Assembly: GCF_039523435.1 (NCBI RefSeq)
Contig: NZ_BAAAFH010000003.1
Coordinates: forward strand, 1,054,001-1,118,000
Source of the DNA: Wandonia haliotis
GTDB taxonomy: Bacteria > Bacteroidota > Bacteroidia > Flavobacteriales_D > Crocinitomicaceae
Length of the DNA: 64,000 bases
Direction of reading: 5' to 3'
In this document: positions 17,268 through 26,235 of the stretch, piece after piece
How the letters are laid out: each line of letters opens with the position of its first letter
How positions within the stretch are numbered: position 1 is the stretch's first letter
The notes under the pieces: model-generated
Databases searched by the model: none
Told to the model about the DNA's origin: nothing
The model's input: the letters and a program-made list of their open reading frames with translations, nothing else
Made by a program: the position numbers and the translations under genes

Positions 17268-20150
17268 ATGAAAACTGCAAAAAATAGAAGAGGTATGAAG
17301 CGACAGATGTTGTTGTTGCTGAGTCAATTTATATGTCTTCTAAGTAGTTCATTTTTTTCTCAGCAGCTGACCCATTTTACACATAATGAGATGAATTCGG
17401 ACATTGGTTCCAATGTCTGCTATAATATCAGTCAACTTCCGGATGGGACAGTTTTTGTTTCTAATAACAGTGGATTGCAACGTTTTGACGGAAAGTATTT
17501 TGAGAGTTTTGAAAAAAGAGGAAAGGGGATGTCGGTTTCATCTTCTGTTTATGATCAGACGGGACGCTTATGGGCAAATACTTTTCATGGAGATATTTAC
17601 TACCTAGAGGGTGATTCTTTACTGCGCCATCCGATCAGTGATTCATTGCGTGAACTCACACAGTTTTTCCTGCTAAATGACACTTTTTATCTGACTACTA
17701 AACGAAAAATTTTCAGGTACGATCCGGACGGTAATAAGTTCAACTTACTTCAAACACCGGACTTATTAATTGTATGTCTGTTTGAGGTTGGTAAGAATAA
17801 TTACGCCCTGTTTTTTAATACAACTAAGAGTAACCTGGTTTTATTAAACCTGAGATCAGGAGAGATGGAGCTAATATCATTAGATGTTTTACCTCTTTCA
17901 AGAACTATACCTTTTTCGCTGAATGGAGAAACATTTCTTTTTAGTGTGAATGACCGAACAGTATATCGCGGGAGGGATGTTGTACAAAAACGATCTTCGT
18001 ATCCTGTTTCACTGAGTTACGAGGGAAAAATTACCTATGTTACAGCGCTTGGGGATAGAATTGCCGTATGTGGTGTAAATGGAATACGTCTGTTTGATAG
18101 AATGGGAGGAAATGAATTATGTCTGCTCAAGAATGTACAGGTAACGCATGCTATCCAGGATCATGAAGGAAATTATCTGGTTTCATCTTCTTCGCATGGT
18201 CTTATTGTGATTCCGGATATTTCGGCATATCATATTGACTATTCTAATTACCTGAAGGAGGAGACTATAATTAGTTCTGTACAAATTAATAATCAATTAG
18301 TTCATGGTACAAATGCAGGACTTTTGTTGCGACATGATTTGGTAAAGCATCAAATAGATACATTGCGAATCAGTAACCGGAGCGAAGTCAGTGCGCTTTC
18401 GTATAATCAGTGGAATAATAAGCTTTACGTGTATTCCGATGATCTTTTTGTGGTGGATTACGAATCTCTTCATGTTGAAAAGAGAGTTATGTTTACCTCA
18501 ACTAAGGCTATCGCACATACTAACGAACTGACGTTAATCGGTACGTGGGATGGGGTGTATCAGTTACATGAGCCTGAGTCCGGGTTAATTTCTGACAAAG
18601 GATGGAGTTTGTCTTTGACGGGACTTAATGACGGGACTTTTTTGTGGTCCTGTAAAAAGGGACTTTATAAGATCGACAGATCCTTATATGTTAACCCCGT
18701 TAGAATAAAATCTGAAGAACCTATTACAAACATCCGGTGTATGAAACAGCATTCGGATGGAATGCTCTATTGTATAGCAAATTTCAATCAATTGGTCCGT
18801 TATGATATCCGGGCGAATACATTTGAAAAAATATATGAGGATGAAGAAAAGTTATTGAATGGCTTTTTCCTTACTGAGCGGGATACCGTCATTCTGTATG
18901 GAAAAAAGGGAGCTAAATTTTTATCTCTTACCAAACCGCAAACTCCTCCGTTGTTTAGAAACCGGTTACAGGGGATTTTTAAGGATAATATACGTTATAT
19001 GTATGAAGGTAACGGAAATATGTATTTTGTTCATGACAATGCTGTTTCTGTTTTACCGGGTATTCTTGCTAAAAACAGAGTACAACCACAGTTGAGCTTT
19101 TTTGTGAAGAACGGAAGTTTTCAATTGGAGAAAGGAGTGTATACCTCTGAATTTGAAAAGAACGCAATTAGGATTGAGGTTGAAGTCGCTAATACTATCC
19201 GGTCGCAGGGGGAAACACGTCTGTTTTATCGGGTTCCGAAATTGTCAGGAGACTGGAAGCCGGTCAGCGGAGCGAATCATGAGATTTTTCTGGAACGTTT
19301 ACCACCGGGGAAATACACAATTGAGTTTTTTGCCACTAATGAAGATGGAGTTGAGAGTCGCGTATATTCTTTTCCGGTGCGTATTACGCCTCCTTTTTAC
19401 CTTACTTTTTGGTTTATTCTTGGTGTGCTGCTTGTTCTTTTTGTAACGATTGTTCTGCTGGTGCGTTTTTTTGTTCGTAGAGCAAACCGGAAAGCTTTAG
19501 AACGACTACAAAAACAAAAATTAGAAACACGTGTGTTAAATGCCGAATTGACGGCGATTCGTTCCCAGATGAATCCTCATTTTATTTTTAATGTATTGAC
19601 GGCCATTCAATCTAAAGTAATTGAAGGAAAAGCGGATGAAGCATATAAAAACATTGGTGATTTTGCCACCCTAATCAGGAATGTACTGGATAAATCAGGA
19701 AAGGAATTTATCTCCCTGAATGATGAAATTACTTTAATCAAAAACTATGTTTCGCTTGAAAACTCAAGGTTGAATGATCCGATTCAGTTAGTGATTGATA
19801 TTGACGATCAGGATTATTTTGATGAAATCAATATTCCGACATTAATTACTCAGCCTTTTGTCGAGAATTCAATAAAACATGGGTTTCCGGCACAAAAAAA
19901 AGGAAAACGGATTGAAATGCAAATCAAACGGGAAACCGATGGGTTTGTCATTGCTATAAAGGATAATGGTGTCGGTATTGGTAGTACGGTTAAAACGAAG
20001 AGTAATGCACATCAATCATTTGCACTGGAAGCGATGAAGAAAAGAATACAGGCATTGAAAAAAACTTCGCGCTATCAGGTTGAACTTACAATTACTTCCG
20101 GAAAAGAAGAAGGTACAACGGTAACACTTTATTTTACATGGAACAACTAA
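17268..20150 (+). CDS. propeller-sensor histidine kinase (LytS/His_kinase family)
   Basis: A 960-residue membrane sensor kinase. After a signal/anchor (about residues 10-30) comes a large extracytoplasmic beta-propeller region with two-component-regulator repeats (LPDGTVFVSNNSGLQRFDG, QTGRLWANTFHGDIYYLEG, TLIGTWDGVYQL) and a Y_Y_Y-like domain (RLFYRVPKLSGDWKPVSG ... PGKYTIEFFATNEDG). One transmembrane helix lies at about 710-737 and a coiled coil at about 738-765. The phosphoacceptor is H771 in RSQMNPHFIFN, with an ATPase N-box EN (FVENSIKHG) and G-box DNGVGIG. This is the LytS-type fold paired with LytTR regulators. It overlaps its partner regulator by 13 bases. The signal sensed is unknown. 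Confidence 0.92.
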   Translation: MKTAKNRRGMKRQMLLLLSQFICLLSSSFFSQQLTHFTHNEMNSDIGSNVCYNISQLPDGTVFVSNNSGLQRFDGKYFESFEKRGKGMSVSSSVYDQTGRLWANTFHGDIYYLEGDSLLRHPISDSLRELTQFFLLNDTFYLTTKRKIFRYDPDGNKFNLLQTPDLLIVCLFEVGKNNYALFFNTTKSNLVLLNLRSGEMELISLDVLPLSRTIPFSLNGETFLFSVNDRTVYRGRDVVQKRSSYPVSLSYEGKITYVTALGDRIAVCGVNGIRLFDRMGGNELCLLKNVQVTHAIQDHEGNYLVSSSSHGLIVIPDISAYHIDYSNYLKEETIISSVQINNQLVHGTNAGLLLRHDLVKHQIDTLRISNRSEVSALSYNQWNNKLYVYSDDLFVVDYESLHVEKRVMFTSTKAIAHTNELTLIGTWDGVYQLHEPESGLISDKGWSLSLTGLNDGTFLWSCKKGLYKIDRSLYVNPVRIKSEEPITNIRCMKQHSDGMLYCIANFNQLVRYDIRANTFEKIYEDEEKLLNGFFLTERDTVILYGKKGAKFLSLTKPQTPPLFRNRLQGIFKDNIRYMYEGNGNMYFVHDNAVSVLPGILAKNRVQPQLSFFVKNGSFQLEKGVYTSEFEKNAIRIEVEVANTIRSQGETRLFYRVPKLSGDWKPVSGANHEIFLERLPPGKYTIEFFATNEDGVESRVYSFPVRITPPFYLTFWFILGVLLVLFVTIVLLVRFFVRRANRKALERLQKQKLETRVLNAELTAIRSQMNPHFIFNVLTAIQSKVIEGKADEAYKNIGDFATLIRNVLDKSGKEFISLNDEITLIKNYVSLENSRLNDPIQLVIDIDDQDYFDEINIPTLITQPFVENSIKHGFPAQKKGKRIEMQIKRETDGFVIAIKDNGVGIGSTVKTKSNAHQSFALEAMKKRIQALKKTSRYQVELTITSGKEEGTTVTLYFTWNN

Positions 20151-20896
20151 ACGCATTTATAATTGACGACGAAGAAGCTCCTCGCAAACTACTGAAATAC
20201 TTATTTCAAAGAGAAGACAGTAGTGTTAATGTAATAGGAGAGGCAGACCGGCTTATAGCCGGACTTACGATGATTAAGGAGTTGGAGATTGATATCCTCT
20301 TTCTGGATATTGAAATGCCGGATCACAAAGGGCTGGAAATACTGAATCTTATGGATGAGGTTATTGATTTTGAAATCATATTTGTTACGGCATACAGTGA
20401 TTACGCAATAGACGCTATTAAACTTTCTGCTTTTGATTATTTGCTCAAACCAATTCAGCCGGAAGAACTCTTTGCTACGATTAGTCGTTTGCAAGAGAAG
20501 CGAACAAAAAAGCGGCGTGTTCCCAAATTGCAATTGGATGTTCTCCAAAGTAATTTACAACCTTCTTCAGACAAGACATATTTTCTTCGGACGCACAAAG
20601 AAGATTACATCATCCCTACCAATGCAATATTATACCTGGAAGCAGATGGAATGTACACGCACATCGTCATGGAAAAAGAGCGAATTACCGCTTCGAAACC
20701 GCTGAAAGAAATTTTGGAGGAGTTACCTAAATATATTTACCGAACCCATCGGAGCTTTGCGATCAATTTGCAGAATATCTCTTCTCCGATACGTATGGTT
20801 AATAATTGTATTGAGTTGACCAATAAAGATCTGGTACCTTTGTCTGTCAGTCGTAAAGACGGGTTGATGGACTTTTATTCTTCCATGAATTCCTAA
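20138..20896 (+). CDS. LytTR-family response regulator
   Basis: A 252-residue regulator with an N-terminal receiver domain (acidic pair D10/D11, phosphoacceptor D57 in LFLDIEMPDHKG, TAYSDYAIDAIKLSAFDYLLKP with the conserved Thr/Lys) and a C-terminal LytTR DNA-binding domain (about 145-250: YFLRTHKEDYIIPTNAILYL, IYRTHRSFAINLQNI, LSVSRK). It pairs with the overlapping upstream kinase. LytTR regulators bind direct-repeat sites upstream of target genes; no such site was identified here. Confidence 0.95.
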   Translation: MEQLNAFIIDDEEAPRKLLKYLFQREDSSVNVIGEADRLIAGLTMIKELEIDILFLDIEMPDHKGLEILNLMDEVIDFEIIFVTAYSDYAIDAIKLSAFDYLLKPIQPEELFATISRLQEKRTKKRRVPKLQLDVLQSNLQPSSDKTYFLRTHKEDYIIPTNAILYLEADGMYTHIVMEKERITASKPLKEILEELPKYIYRTHRSFAINLQNISSPIRMVNNCIELTNKDLVPLSVSRKDGLMDFYSSMNS

Positions 20897-20903
20897 ATTA
20901 TTC

Positions 20904-20934
20904 CAACAAAAAACAGGAGGGTAAATCCTCCTGT
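20904..20934. terminator. terminator between LytTR regulator and purB
   Basis: An 8-bp perfect stem (20913-20920 with 20927-20934) with a 6-base loop. On the minus strand it is followed by a run of T residues (the A-run at 20907-20913), so it serves purB best; on the plus strand the T-tract (20941 on) is displaced. Confidence 0.75.
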
Positions 20935-20964
20935 TCTCAGTATTTTTTCAATAAATAACAAGGG

Positions 20965-22320
20965 TTATTTTACCAGTTGAACTCCCGTGTAATTCTGTGG
21001 TGTGATTTGTTTCAATTCTGATTTAATTTCATCCGACACATTCAATGTATCAATAAACTGATGAACAGATTCCTGAGTGGTTTTTTCGTTTTTACGCGTC
21101 AATCCTTTCAGGGCTTCGTAAGGTTTAGGGAATCCTTCTCTACGTAAAACTGTCTGAATTGCTTCTGCTACAACTGCCCAATTGTCTTCGAGATCTTTCT
21201 CAAAAGCCGATTGATTCAGCAGTAATTTGTCCAATCCGGTAAGTGTAGCCTGAATAGCCAGTACACTGTGGGCAATCGGAACACCTATATTTCTTAATAC
21301 AGTCGAATCCGTAAGGTCCCGTTGAAGTCTGGAAACCGGTAATTTTGCAGATAAGTGTTCGTATAACGCATTTGCCAGTCCCAGATTTCCTTCCGAATTC
21401 TCGAAATCGATTGGGTTCACTTTATGCGGCATAGCAGAAGAGCCGATTTCACCTTCTTTTAATTTCTGTTTGAAATATTCCATAGATATGTAGGTCCACA
21501 TATCACGGTCCAGATCAAGAATTATAGTATTGATTCGTTTTAGAACATCAAACAGGGCTGCCAGATTATCGTAATGCTCAATTTGTGTTGTCGTTTGACT
21601 TCTTTGAAGTTCAAGAACATCATTTACAAAGTGATTCGCAAATGCTACCCAGTCGTGATCAGGAAACGCAACATGGTGTGCATTCAGGTTTCCGGTCGCA
21701 CCACCGAATTTTGCACTAAACGGAACTGCTTCCAATTGCTTTTTTTGAATCTGTAAGCGTTCTTCAAAGACTTGTATTTCTTTACCCAAACGAGTAGGAG
21801 AAGCAGGTTGTCCGTGCGTTTTAGCAAGCATACTGACATCTTTCCACTCTGTTTTAAGCGTACTTAATTTGTTGAGCAGCTTATCCAATAATGGAAGATA
21901 GACATCTGTCAGGGCATCTTTTAGTGATTTAGGAACAGATGTGTTATTAATATCCTGAGAAGTCAATCCGAAGTGAACAAACTCAAGATACTGAGACAAT
22001 CCCATTTTTTCGAGTCTGTCTTTAACAAAATACTCAACAGCTTTTACATCATGATTGGTTGTTCTTTCCGTTGTCTTGATTTCAAGAGCATCTTCTTCCG
22101 TGAAATTTTTATAAACAGCACGTAAGTCCTCAAATTTATCTTTTGGGAAAGCAGCCATCGGGCTTATTCCGGATGTGGAAAGTGTAATCAGATATTCAAT
22201 TTCGATTAATACGCGATAACGAATTAATCCGAATTCTGAGAAATAGGGAGCAAGCTCCGCTACTTTTCTTCTGTATCTTCCATCAATAGGAGAGATAGCC
22301 GTTAATGTATTTAGTTCCAT
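20965..22320 (-). CDS. purB: adenylosuccinate lyase
   Basis: PurB removes fumarate from SAICAR and adenylosuccinate in purine synthesis. The 451-residue protein has the fumarase/aspartase superfamily blocks: TSQDINNTS (substrate binding), KTHGQPASPTRLGKE with the catalytic-type His, and the signature SSAMPHKVNPIDFENSEGN with the flexible-loop serine. The N-terminus (MELNTLTAISPIDGRYRRKV) is like E. coli PurB. Length is typical. It is flanked by terminators and a -7 box and looks monocistronic. Confidence 0.96.
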   Translation of the reverse strand: MELNTLTAISPIDGRYRRKVAELAPYFSEFGLIRYRVLIEIEYLITLSTSGISPMAAFPKDKFEDLRAVYKNFTEEDALEIKTTERTTNHDVKAVEYFVKDRLEKMGLSQYLEFVHFGLTSQDINNTSVPKSLKDALTDVYLPLLDKLLNKLSTLKTEWKDVSMLAKTHGQPASPTRLGKEIQVFEERLQIQKKQLEAVPFSAKFGGATGNLNAHHVAFPDHDWVAFANHFVNDVLELQRSQTTTQIEHYDNLAALFDVLKRINTIILDLDRDMWTYISMEYFKQKLKEGEIGSSAMPHKVNPIDFENSEGNLGLANALYEHLSAKLPVSRLQRDLTDSTVLRNIGVPIAHSVLAIQATLTGLDKLLLNQSAFEKDLEDNWAVVAEAIQTVLRREGFPKPYEALKGLTRKNEKTTQESVHQFIDTLNVSDEIKSELKQITPQNYTGVQLVK

Positions 22321-22337
22321 AGCAAACTTCGAAAACG

Positions 22338-22345
22338 CAAAGATA
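22338..22345 (-). promoter_or_regulatory. putative -7 box of purB
   Basis: TATCTTTG on the minus strand, 17 bases before the purB ATG. No -33 TTG seen. Confidence 0.45.
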
Positions 22346-22407
22346 CAAAGTTGTTTAAACTTTGAGGATTTCTTTTCCAGATTCCGTAAAAAGAAAAAAT
22401 CTATGGT

Positions 22408-22415
22408 TATTTTTG
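22408..22415 (+). promoter_or_regulatory. putative -7 box of the EI24/CysZ-like gene
   Basis: TATTTTTG matches TAnnTTTG, 15 bases before the ATG at 22431; this position also argues against the in-frame upstream start at 22362. Confidence 0.4.
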
Positions 22416-22430
22416 AAAGCAGAATTTACT

Positions 22431-23330
22431 ATGAAACGATTTTTCCGACATTTATTTCTGGGCTATAAAAGCTACGGTTCGGCTATTCAGATGGTGATAG
22501 ATCATCGTTTGTATATCTATTTTCTGATTCCTTGTATTTTGATGATCGGTATTCACTATTTGGGGGTATGGGTAGTGAATCAGCAACAATCGCCTGCAAT
22601 TGATACAGTAAGAACAATGAACGATATGGTTTGGTATGCGATTAGTCAGCATTCACTGGATATCGTAGGGACAGTCGTAAGTAAATCTTCCAAGTACCTT
22701 GTGGTTATTCTTCTGTCACCCTTGTTTGCATTTGTGTCAGAACGAATAGAGGAAATTCTTACTGCAAACCGTTATCCGTTTAATTTTAAACAGACTGTAA
22801 AAGATGTAAAAAGAGGAGTTCGCATTGCGCTTAGAAATGTGATGTGGGAATACTTCTTTTTGATCGTCGTTATCGGATTGACTTCTTTTTTGGACGGAGG
22901 AATCAAAACGGCACTTTTCTTTTCGCTTCCTCTCCTGATCGGGTTTTATTACTATGGATTTAGTTTCCTGGACTATATCAATGAACGACGCAGGCTAAAT
23001 ATTGAACAGAGTATCTACTTTATTCGAAAACACAGGGGAGTTGCTATGGCGATCGGGAGTATCTATTCGCTTTTGTTTTTGCTTCCGATTGATTTTCGGG
23101 AAATGATGGACTTTAAGGATTTTGATAACTATCCGTGGCAAACAATTATTGATTTTGTCATTAATTTTATATTTTGGATATTAATATCTGCTGCTCCCGT
23201 ACTAGCTATTATTGCTGCGACAATTGCTATGCATGAAACCGTTGATCTCAGTAATAACGAATATGCTATAAAAAGTACCGATGAAAATAACGACCCTGAA
23301 AATGGCGCGGTATTTGAAGATAAATTATAA
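22431..23330 (+). CDS. EI24/CysZ-like membrane protein
   Basis: A 299-residue integral membrane protein: RHLFLGYKSYGSAIQMVIDHRLYIYFLIPCILM begins the domain, and further hydrophobic segments lie at about 80-100, 135-180, 195-215 and 245-270. The layout and the start (FRHLFLGY...A...) fit the EI24/CysZ family, whose E. coli member is a sulfate permease. The last 30 residues are acidic and polar (DENNDPENGAVFEDKL). Transport substrate is unknown. The PD40/TPR gene follows 25 bp on and may share its transcript. Confidence 0.7.
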   Translation: MKRFFRHLFLGYKSYGSAIQMVIDHRLYIYFLIPCILMIGIHYLGVWVVNQQQSPAIDTVRTMNDMVWYAISQHSLDIVGTVVSKSSKYLVVILLSPLFAFVSERIEEILTANRYPFNFKQTVKDVKRGVRIALRNVMWEYFFLIVVIGLTSFLDGGIKTALFFSLPLLIGFYYYGFSFLDYINERRRLNIEQSIYFIRKHRGVAMAIGSIYSLLFLLPIDFREMMDFKDFDNYPWQTIIDFVINFIFWILISAAPVLAIIAATIAMHETVDLSNNEYAIKSTDENNDPENGAVFEDKL

Positions 23331-23355
23331 CTTAGGTGGTTGAAATATACGTTTT

Positions 23356-24747
23356 ATGAATAGAAAAATAAGCTTTATCTTTTTGTTGGTGAGTTTTATT
23401 CCGTTTGGATCAAAGTTGCTTGCACAGGGAGATACTACGACTACATTGCTAAATAAAACTGCTGCTGCTTTTCTGATTGAAGAGGCCAGAAGGTTTTATA
23501 ACGAAGGAAATGTCCGCGCGGCTTTGGTAAAGTACCGTGAGGCGTATAATAAAGATCCTCAATCGCCTAAGGCGGCTTATGGAATAGGGATTTGTCAGTA
23601 TGAGATCAAAAATTATGGTATTTCGTTAAAATATGCACGTGATGCCATCCGGTTGAGAGATAATGTTGATCCGGAGGCGAGTTACCTTGTTGCAAGATGT
23701 TATCACAGATCTGTCGAGTTGGATTCTGCTTTGATGTATTACCGGGAAGCTGATTCGCTGATGTCAAAGACACGATCGAGTGATTTGAATGTAAAACGCA
23801 ATATTTCAGAAGTGCAGTTGGCAGAAAAACTAATGAAAGACACGGCTCTTCATGAACGCATACTGTACACGGGAGAGGTAAATAGTGGTTTCCAGGATTA
23901 TTCACCTGTGATTACTGATAATGGGAACACTTTATATTTTGTTTCACGAAGACCGAATACAACCGGAGGAATGGTGAACCCGGATGACCAGTTGTTCTTT
24001 GAGGATATTTTTAAAGCAAAGTGGGACGAAGAGCGCTGGCTTTGGGTTGATGTTACGAACGAACTGAAGCGAGTTAATTCAGATGGTTTTGATGCCATAT
24101 CTCATATTTCTCAGGATGGGAAGACGATGTACCTTACAATCAACAACACCATGGTTCCTGATGTAAAACGTAAGAATAAAACACAATCCTCGGATATTTT
24201 TGTTTCTACGTTAAGTGATAAAGGAGACTGGAGTACACCTAAAAAGTTGGATTCACCGATCAATACTTCATTTTATGACGGAGCCGCTACTTTGACAGCA
24301 GATGGAAGAACGATGTTCTTTGTTTCCGAACGAATGGGTGGAGAAGGACGAACAGATATTTATATGTCGGAGTTGCAGGGTAATGAATGGAGTAAACCTG
24401 TGAATTTGGGGAAACATATCAATACATCAGGTAGAGAAACAACTCCTTTTGTTACACCTGATGGACAGTACTTATTCTTTTCTTCTGACGGGTTAAACGG
24501 CATGGGAGGATATGATGTGTATGTAGTTAAACGAGAAGGGAGCAAATTCTCTAAACCCTATCACCTGGGATACGGAATCAACTCGGTAAATGATGATACA
24601 CACTTCCGCTATTATCCTGAAATGCGAAAAGGAGTAATGGCTTCTATCATCCTGATTGATACCAAATCAAGTTACAACCTTTTCAGTATCGAAATGGGAT
24701 TCTTTAATTATCCCAAGTTTGAGTTTCCTGAAGAAGAAGGGAAGTAA
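23356..24747 (+). CDS. secreted TPR and PD40 (WD40-like propeller) protein
   Basis: A 463-residue protein with signal peptide (MNRKISFIFLLVSF ... LLAQG). TPR-like helices fill about 35-160 (EEARRFYNEGNVRAALVKYR, PKAAYGIGICQYEIKNYGIS, EASYLVARCYHRSVELDSAL). A PD40 propeller follows (DYSPVITDNGNTLYFVSRRP, FDAISHISQDGKTMYLTI, GAATLTADGRTMFFVSERMG, TTPFVTPDGQYLFFSSDG). This order matches the N-terminal two-thirds of PorE-type envelope proteins of the T9SS, but the C-terminal OmpA domain that binds peptidoglycan is missing. No lipobox or sorting domain is seen. It may be a periplasmic scaffold; the link to T9SS is inference. Confidence 0.78.
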   Translation: MNRKISFIFLLVSFIPFGSKLLAQGDTTTTLLNKTAAAFLIEEARRFYNEGNVRAALVKYREAYNKDPQSPKAAYGIGICQYEIKNYGISLKYARDAIRLRDNVDPEASYLVARCYHRSVELDSALMYYREADSLMSKTRSSDLNVKRNISEVQLAEKLMKDTALHERILYTGEVNSGFQDYSPVITDNGNTLYFVSRRPNTTGGMVNPDDQLFFEDIFKAKWDEERWLWVDVTNELKRVNSDGFDAISHISQDGKTMYLTINNTMVPDVKRKNKTQSSDIFVSTLSDKGDWSTPKKLDSPINTSFYDGAATLTADGRTMFFVSERMGGEGRTDIYMSELQGNEWSKPVNLGKHINTSGRETTPFVTPDGQYLFFSSDGLNGMGGYDVYVVKREGSKFSKPYHLGYGINSVNDDTHFRYYPEMRKGVMASIILIDTKSSYNLFSIEMGFFNYPKFEFPEEEGK

Positions 24748-24777
24748 AAGAGTGTGAAAAATATAGCGAAAGAATTG

Positions 24778-24810
24778 AAAAGCAGTCTCTAAGAGATTGC
24801 TTTTTGTTTT
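24778..24810 (+). terminator. terminator of the PD40 gene, overlapping the end of the O-antigen ligase-like gene
   Basis: A 12-bp stem (24778-24789 with 24793-24804, one G-T wobble), 3-base loop, then T-rich TTTTTGTTTTT. The stop of the convergent gene lies at the loop. Confidence 0.85.
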
Positions 24811-26231
24811 TCCTGTTCATTCAATTGGATCTCCAAAGCAATCAGTATAGCAACAACACCCCAGACAGGAACGGCTGACTTGTCCGTATCCAGATAGTTA
24901 TTCAGGATTCCGTGAGTAAAATAGGTAACCAAAGCCAGAATCATTGCCAGAATCATCGTTTTAGTTTCTCCTTCCGGGTATCGGATATAGAGACTGACAC
25001 CATGATAGAAGATTAGAGCGACAAGTACCAATACACTTACTGCTCCTATCCATCCGGTTTCAGCCAAAGGACCAAGGTATTCACTATGTGCATTTCCCAT
25101 ATTTCCGAAATTTGTGGAAATAATAGTCAGGTTTTCAGGGTCCTGATACGGCGCATATTCCATGGCATAAGTTCCCGGTCCGAAACCAAACCAGGGACGG
25201 TCTTTGAACATTTCAACCGCAGAAGTCCAGCGGTTAATTCGTTCAAGGTTGGAGGCGTCAGAAGTAACATTCGTAGCGGATTGTAATCGCTCTCCAAATT
25301 CTTCGGTTGTATGTTCCGATTTATTCCGGGCCATTTCCATATTGATCTTATCCCACCGGACAAATACAACACCAAGTGCGATCACGCCAATAGCTGCGAG
25401 ATACTTAAAATGAATTTTGAACTTTATAACCAGTAATACGAGAATTGCACCAATGATACTTACCCATGCAGCACGTGTGTACGAAAAGTAAAGACCTATG
25501 AGGGAAAGAGTGATTAGGATTCCTAGGGTAACCTGCATCAGGGGAGTCTGCTTTTTACTGAAAAAGAAACCAAACAGCAGAGGGATGATGAACGCTACCA
25601 TGGCTCCATATCCTGTATGATCTTTGAAGAAGGGCCACATAACCCAGTGACCTTCTTTTTCTCCGAAACCGTATTGTGCGTGGTTTAGAAGCGTGTAAAA
25701 GATCACAATACTCATTCCTATGATGTATAACCAAAGAAAACGGTTTCTGTTTTTCTGATCTTTAAAAAGAAAGACACCAAAAAACAGAATAGGAATGAAA
25801 AACCATAAACGTACCAGTAAAAACTTAAAAGAAGCTACAGGATGGGTACTTGTAATAGAGGTGACAAATAGCCAGAAAAGATAGAAGGCAATCGCCCAGA
25901 AAATGGGATGACTGAAAAGAGCACGGGGAAGAAAAGGTTTGTACAATTCTTTAGCCATTACCAGTACCAAAAGCATCGCCAATATAGGCTCTGTGGGTAA
26001 GAAAAGACCTAATCTACCATCTGTAAGGTACTCAAGATTAAAAGACAATGGAGCAGAGAATGCGACGAAAAGAAGCGCCCAATCCATTCTGAAAATGGTG
26101 AAAAAACCAATGATTAACGCAAAAGGTATAAAGTTGAATAGCCATTGACTGTCAAGCGTGAAATAAAAATTCAACGCAATGAAAATCAGAGCGGATAAAA
26201 TAATCCATCTATTAGCTACCGGAGATTTCAC
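24789..26231 (-). CDS. O-antigen ligase/polymerase-like membrane protein (Wzy_C family)
   Basis: About 480 residues with roughly a dozen hydrophobic segments (IILSALIFIALNFYF, FIPFALIIGFFTIF, LLFVAFSAPL, FWAIAFYLFWLFVTSI, FFIPILFFGVFLF and others) and a long periplasmic loop. The family's landmarks are FSYTRAAWVSIIGAILVL, the RINRWTSAVEMFKDRPWFGFGPGTY segment and NAHSEYLGPLAETGWIG in the loop. These proteins polymerise or ligate lipid-linked glycans. Two starts are possible: TTG at 26261, overlapping the Wzz-like gene by 26 bp, and GTG at 26231, 4 bp after its stop; the GTG was preferred because spacing is normal. Works with the adjacent Wzz-like protein. Confidence 0.82.
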   Translation of the reverse strand: MKSPVANRWIILSALIFIALNFYFTLDSQWLFNFIPFALIIGFFTIFRMDWALLFVAFSAPLSFNLEYLTDGRLGLFLPTEPILAMLLVLVMAKELYKPFLPRALFSHPIFWAIAFYLFWLFVTSITSTHPVASFKFLLVRLWFFIPILFFGVFLFKDQKNRNRFLWLYIIGMSIVIFYTLLNHAQYGFGEKEGHWVMWPFFKDHTGYGAMVAFIIPLLFGFFFSKKQTPLMQVTLGILITLSLIGLYFSYTRAAWVSIIGAILVLLVIKFKIHFKYLAAIGVIALGVVFVRWDKINMEMARNKSEHTTEEFGERLQSATNVTSDASNLERINRWTSAVEMFKDRPWFGFGPGTYAMEYAPYQDPENLTIISTNFGNMGNAHSEYLGPLAETGWIGAVSVLVLVALIFYHGVSLYIRYPEGETKTMILAMILALVTYFTHGILNNYLDTDKSAVPVWGVVAILIALEIQLNEQEKQKAIS

Positions 26232-26235
26232 GTAA

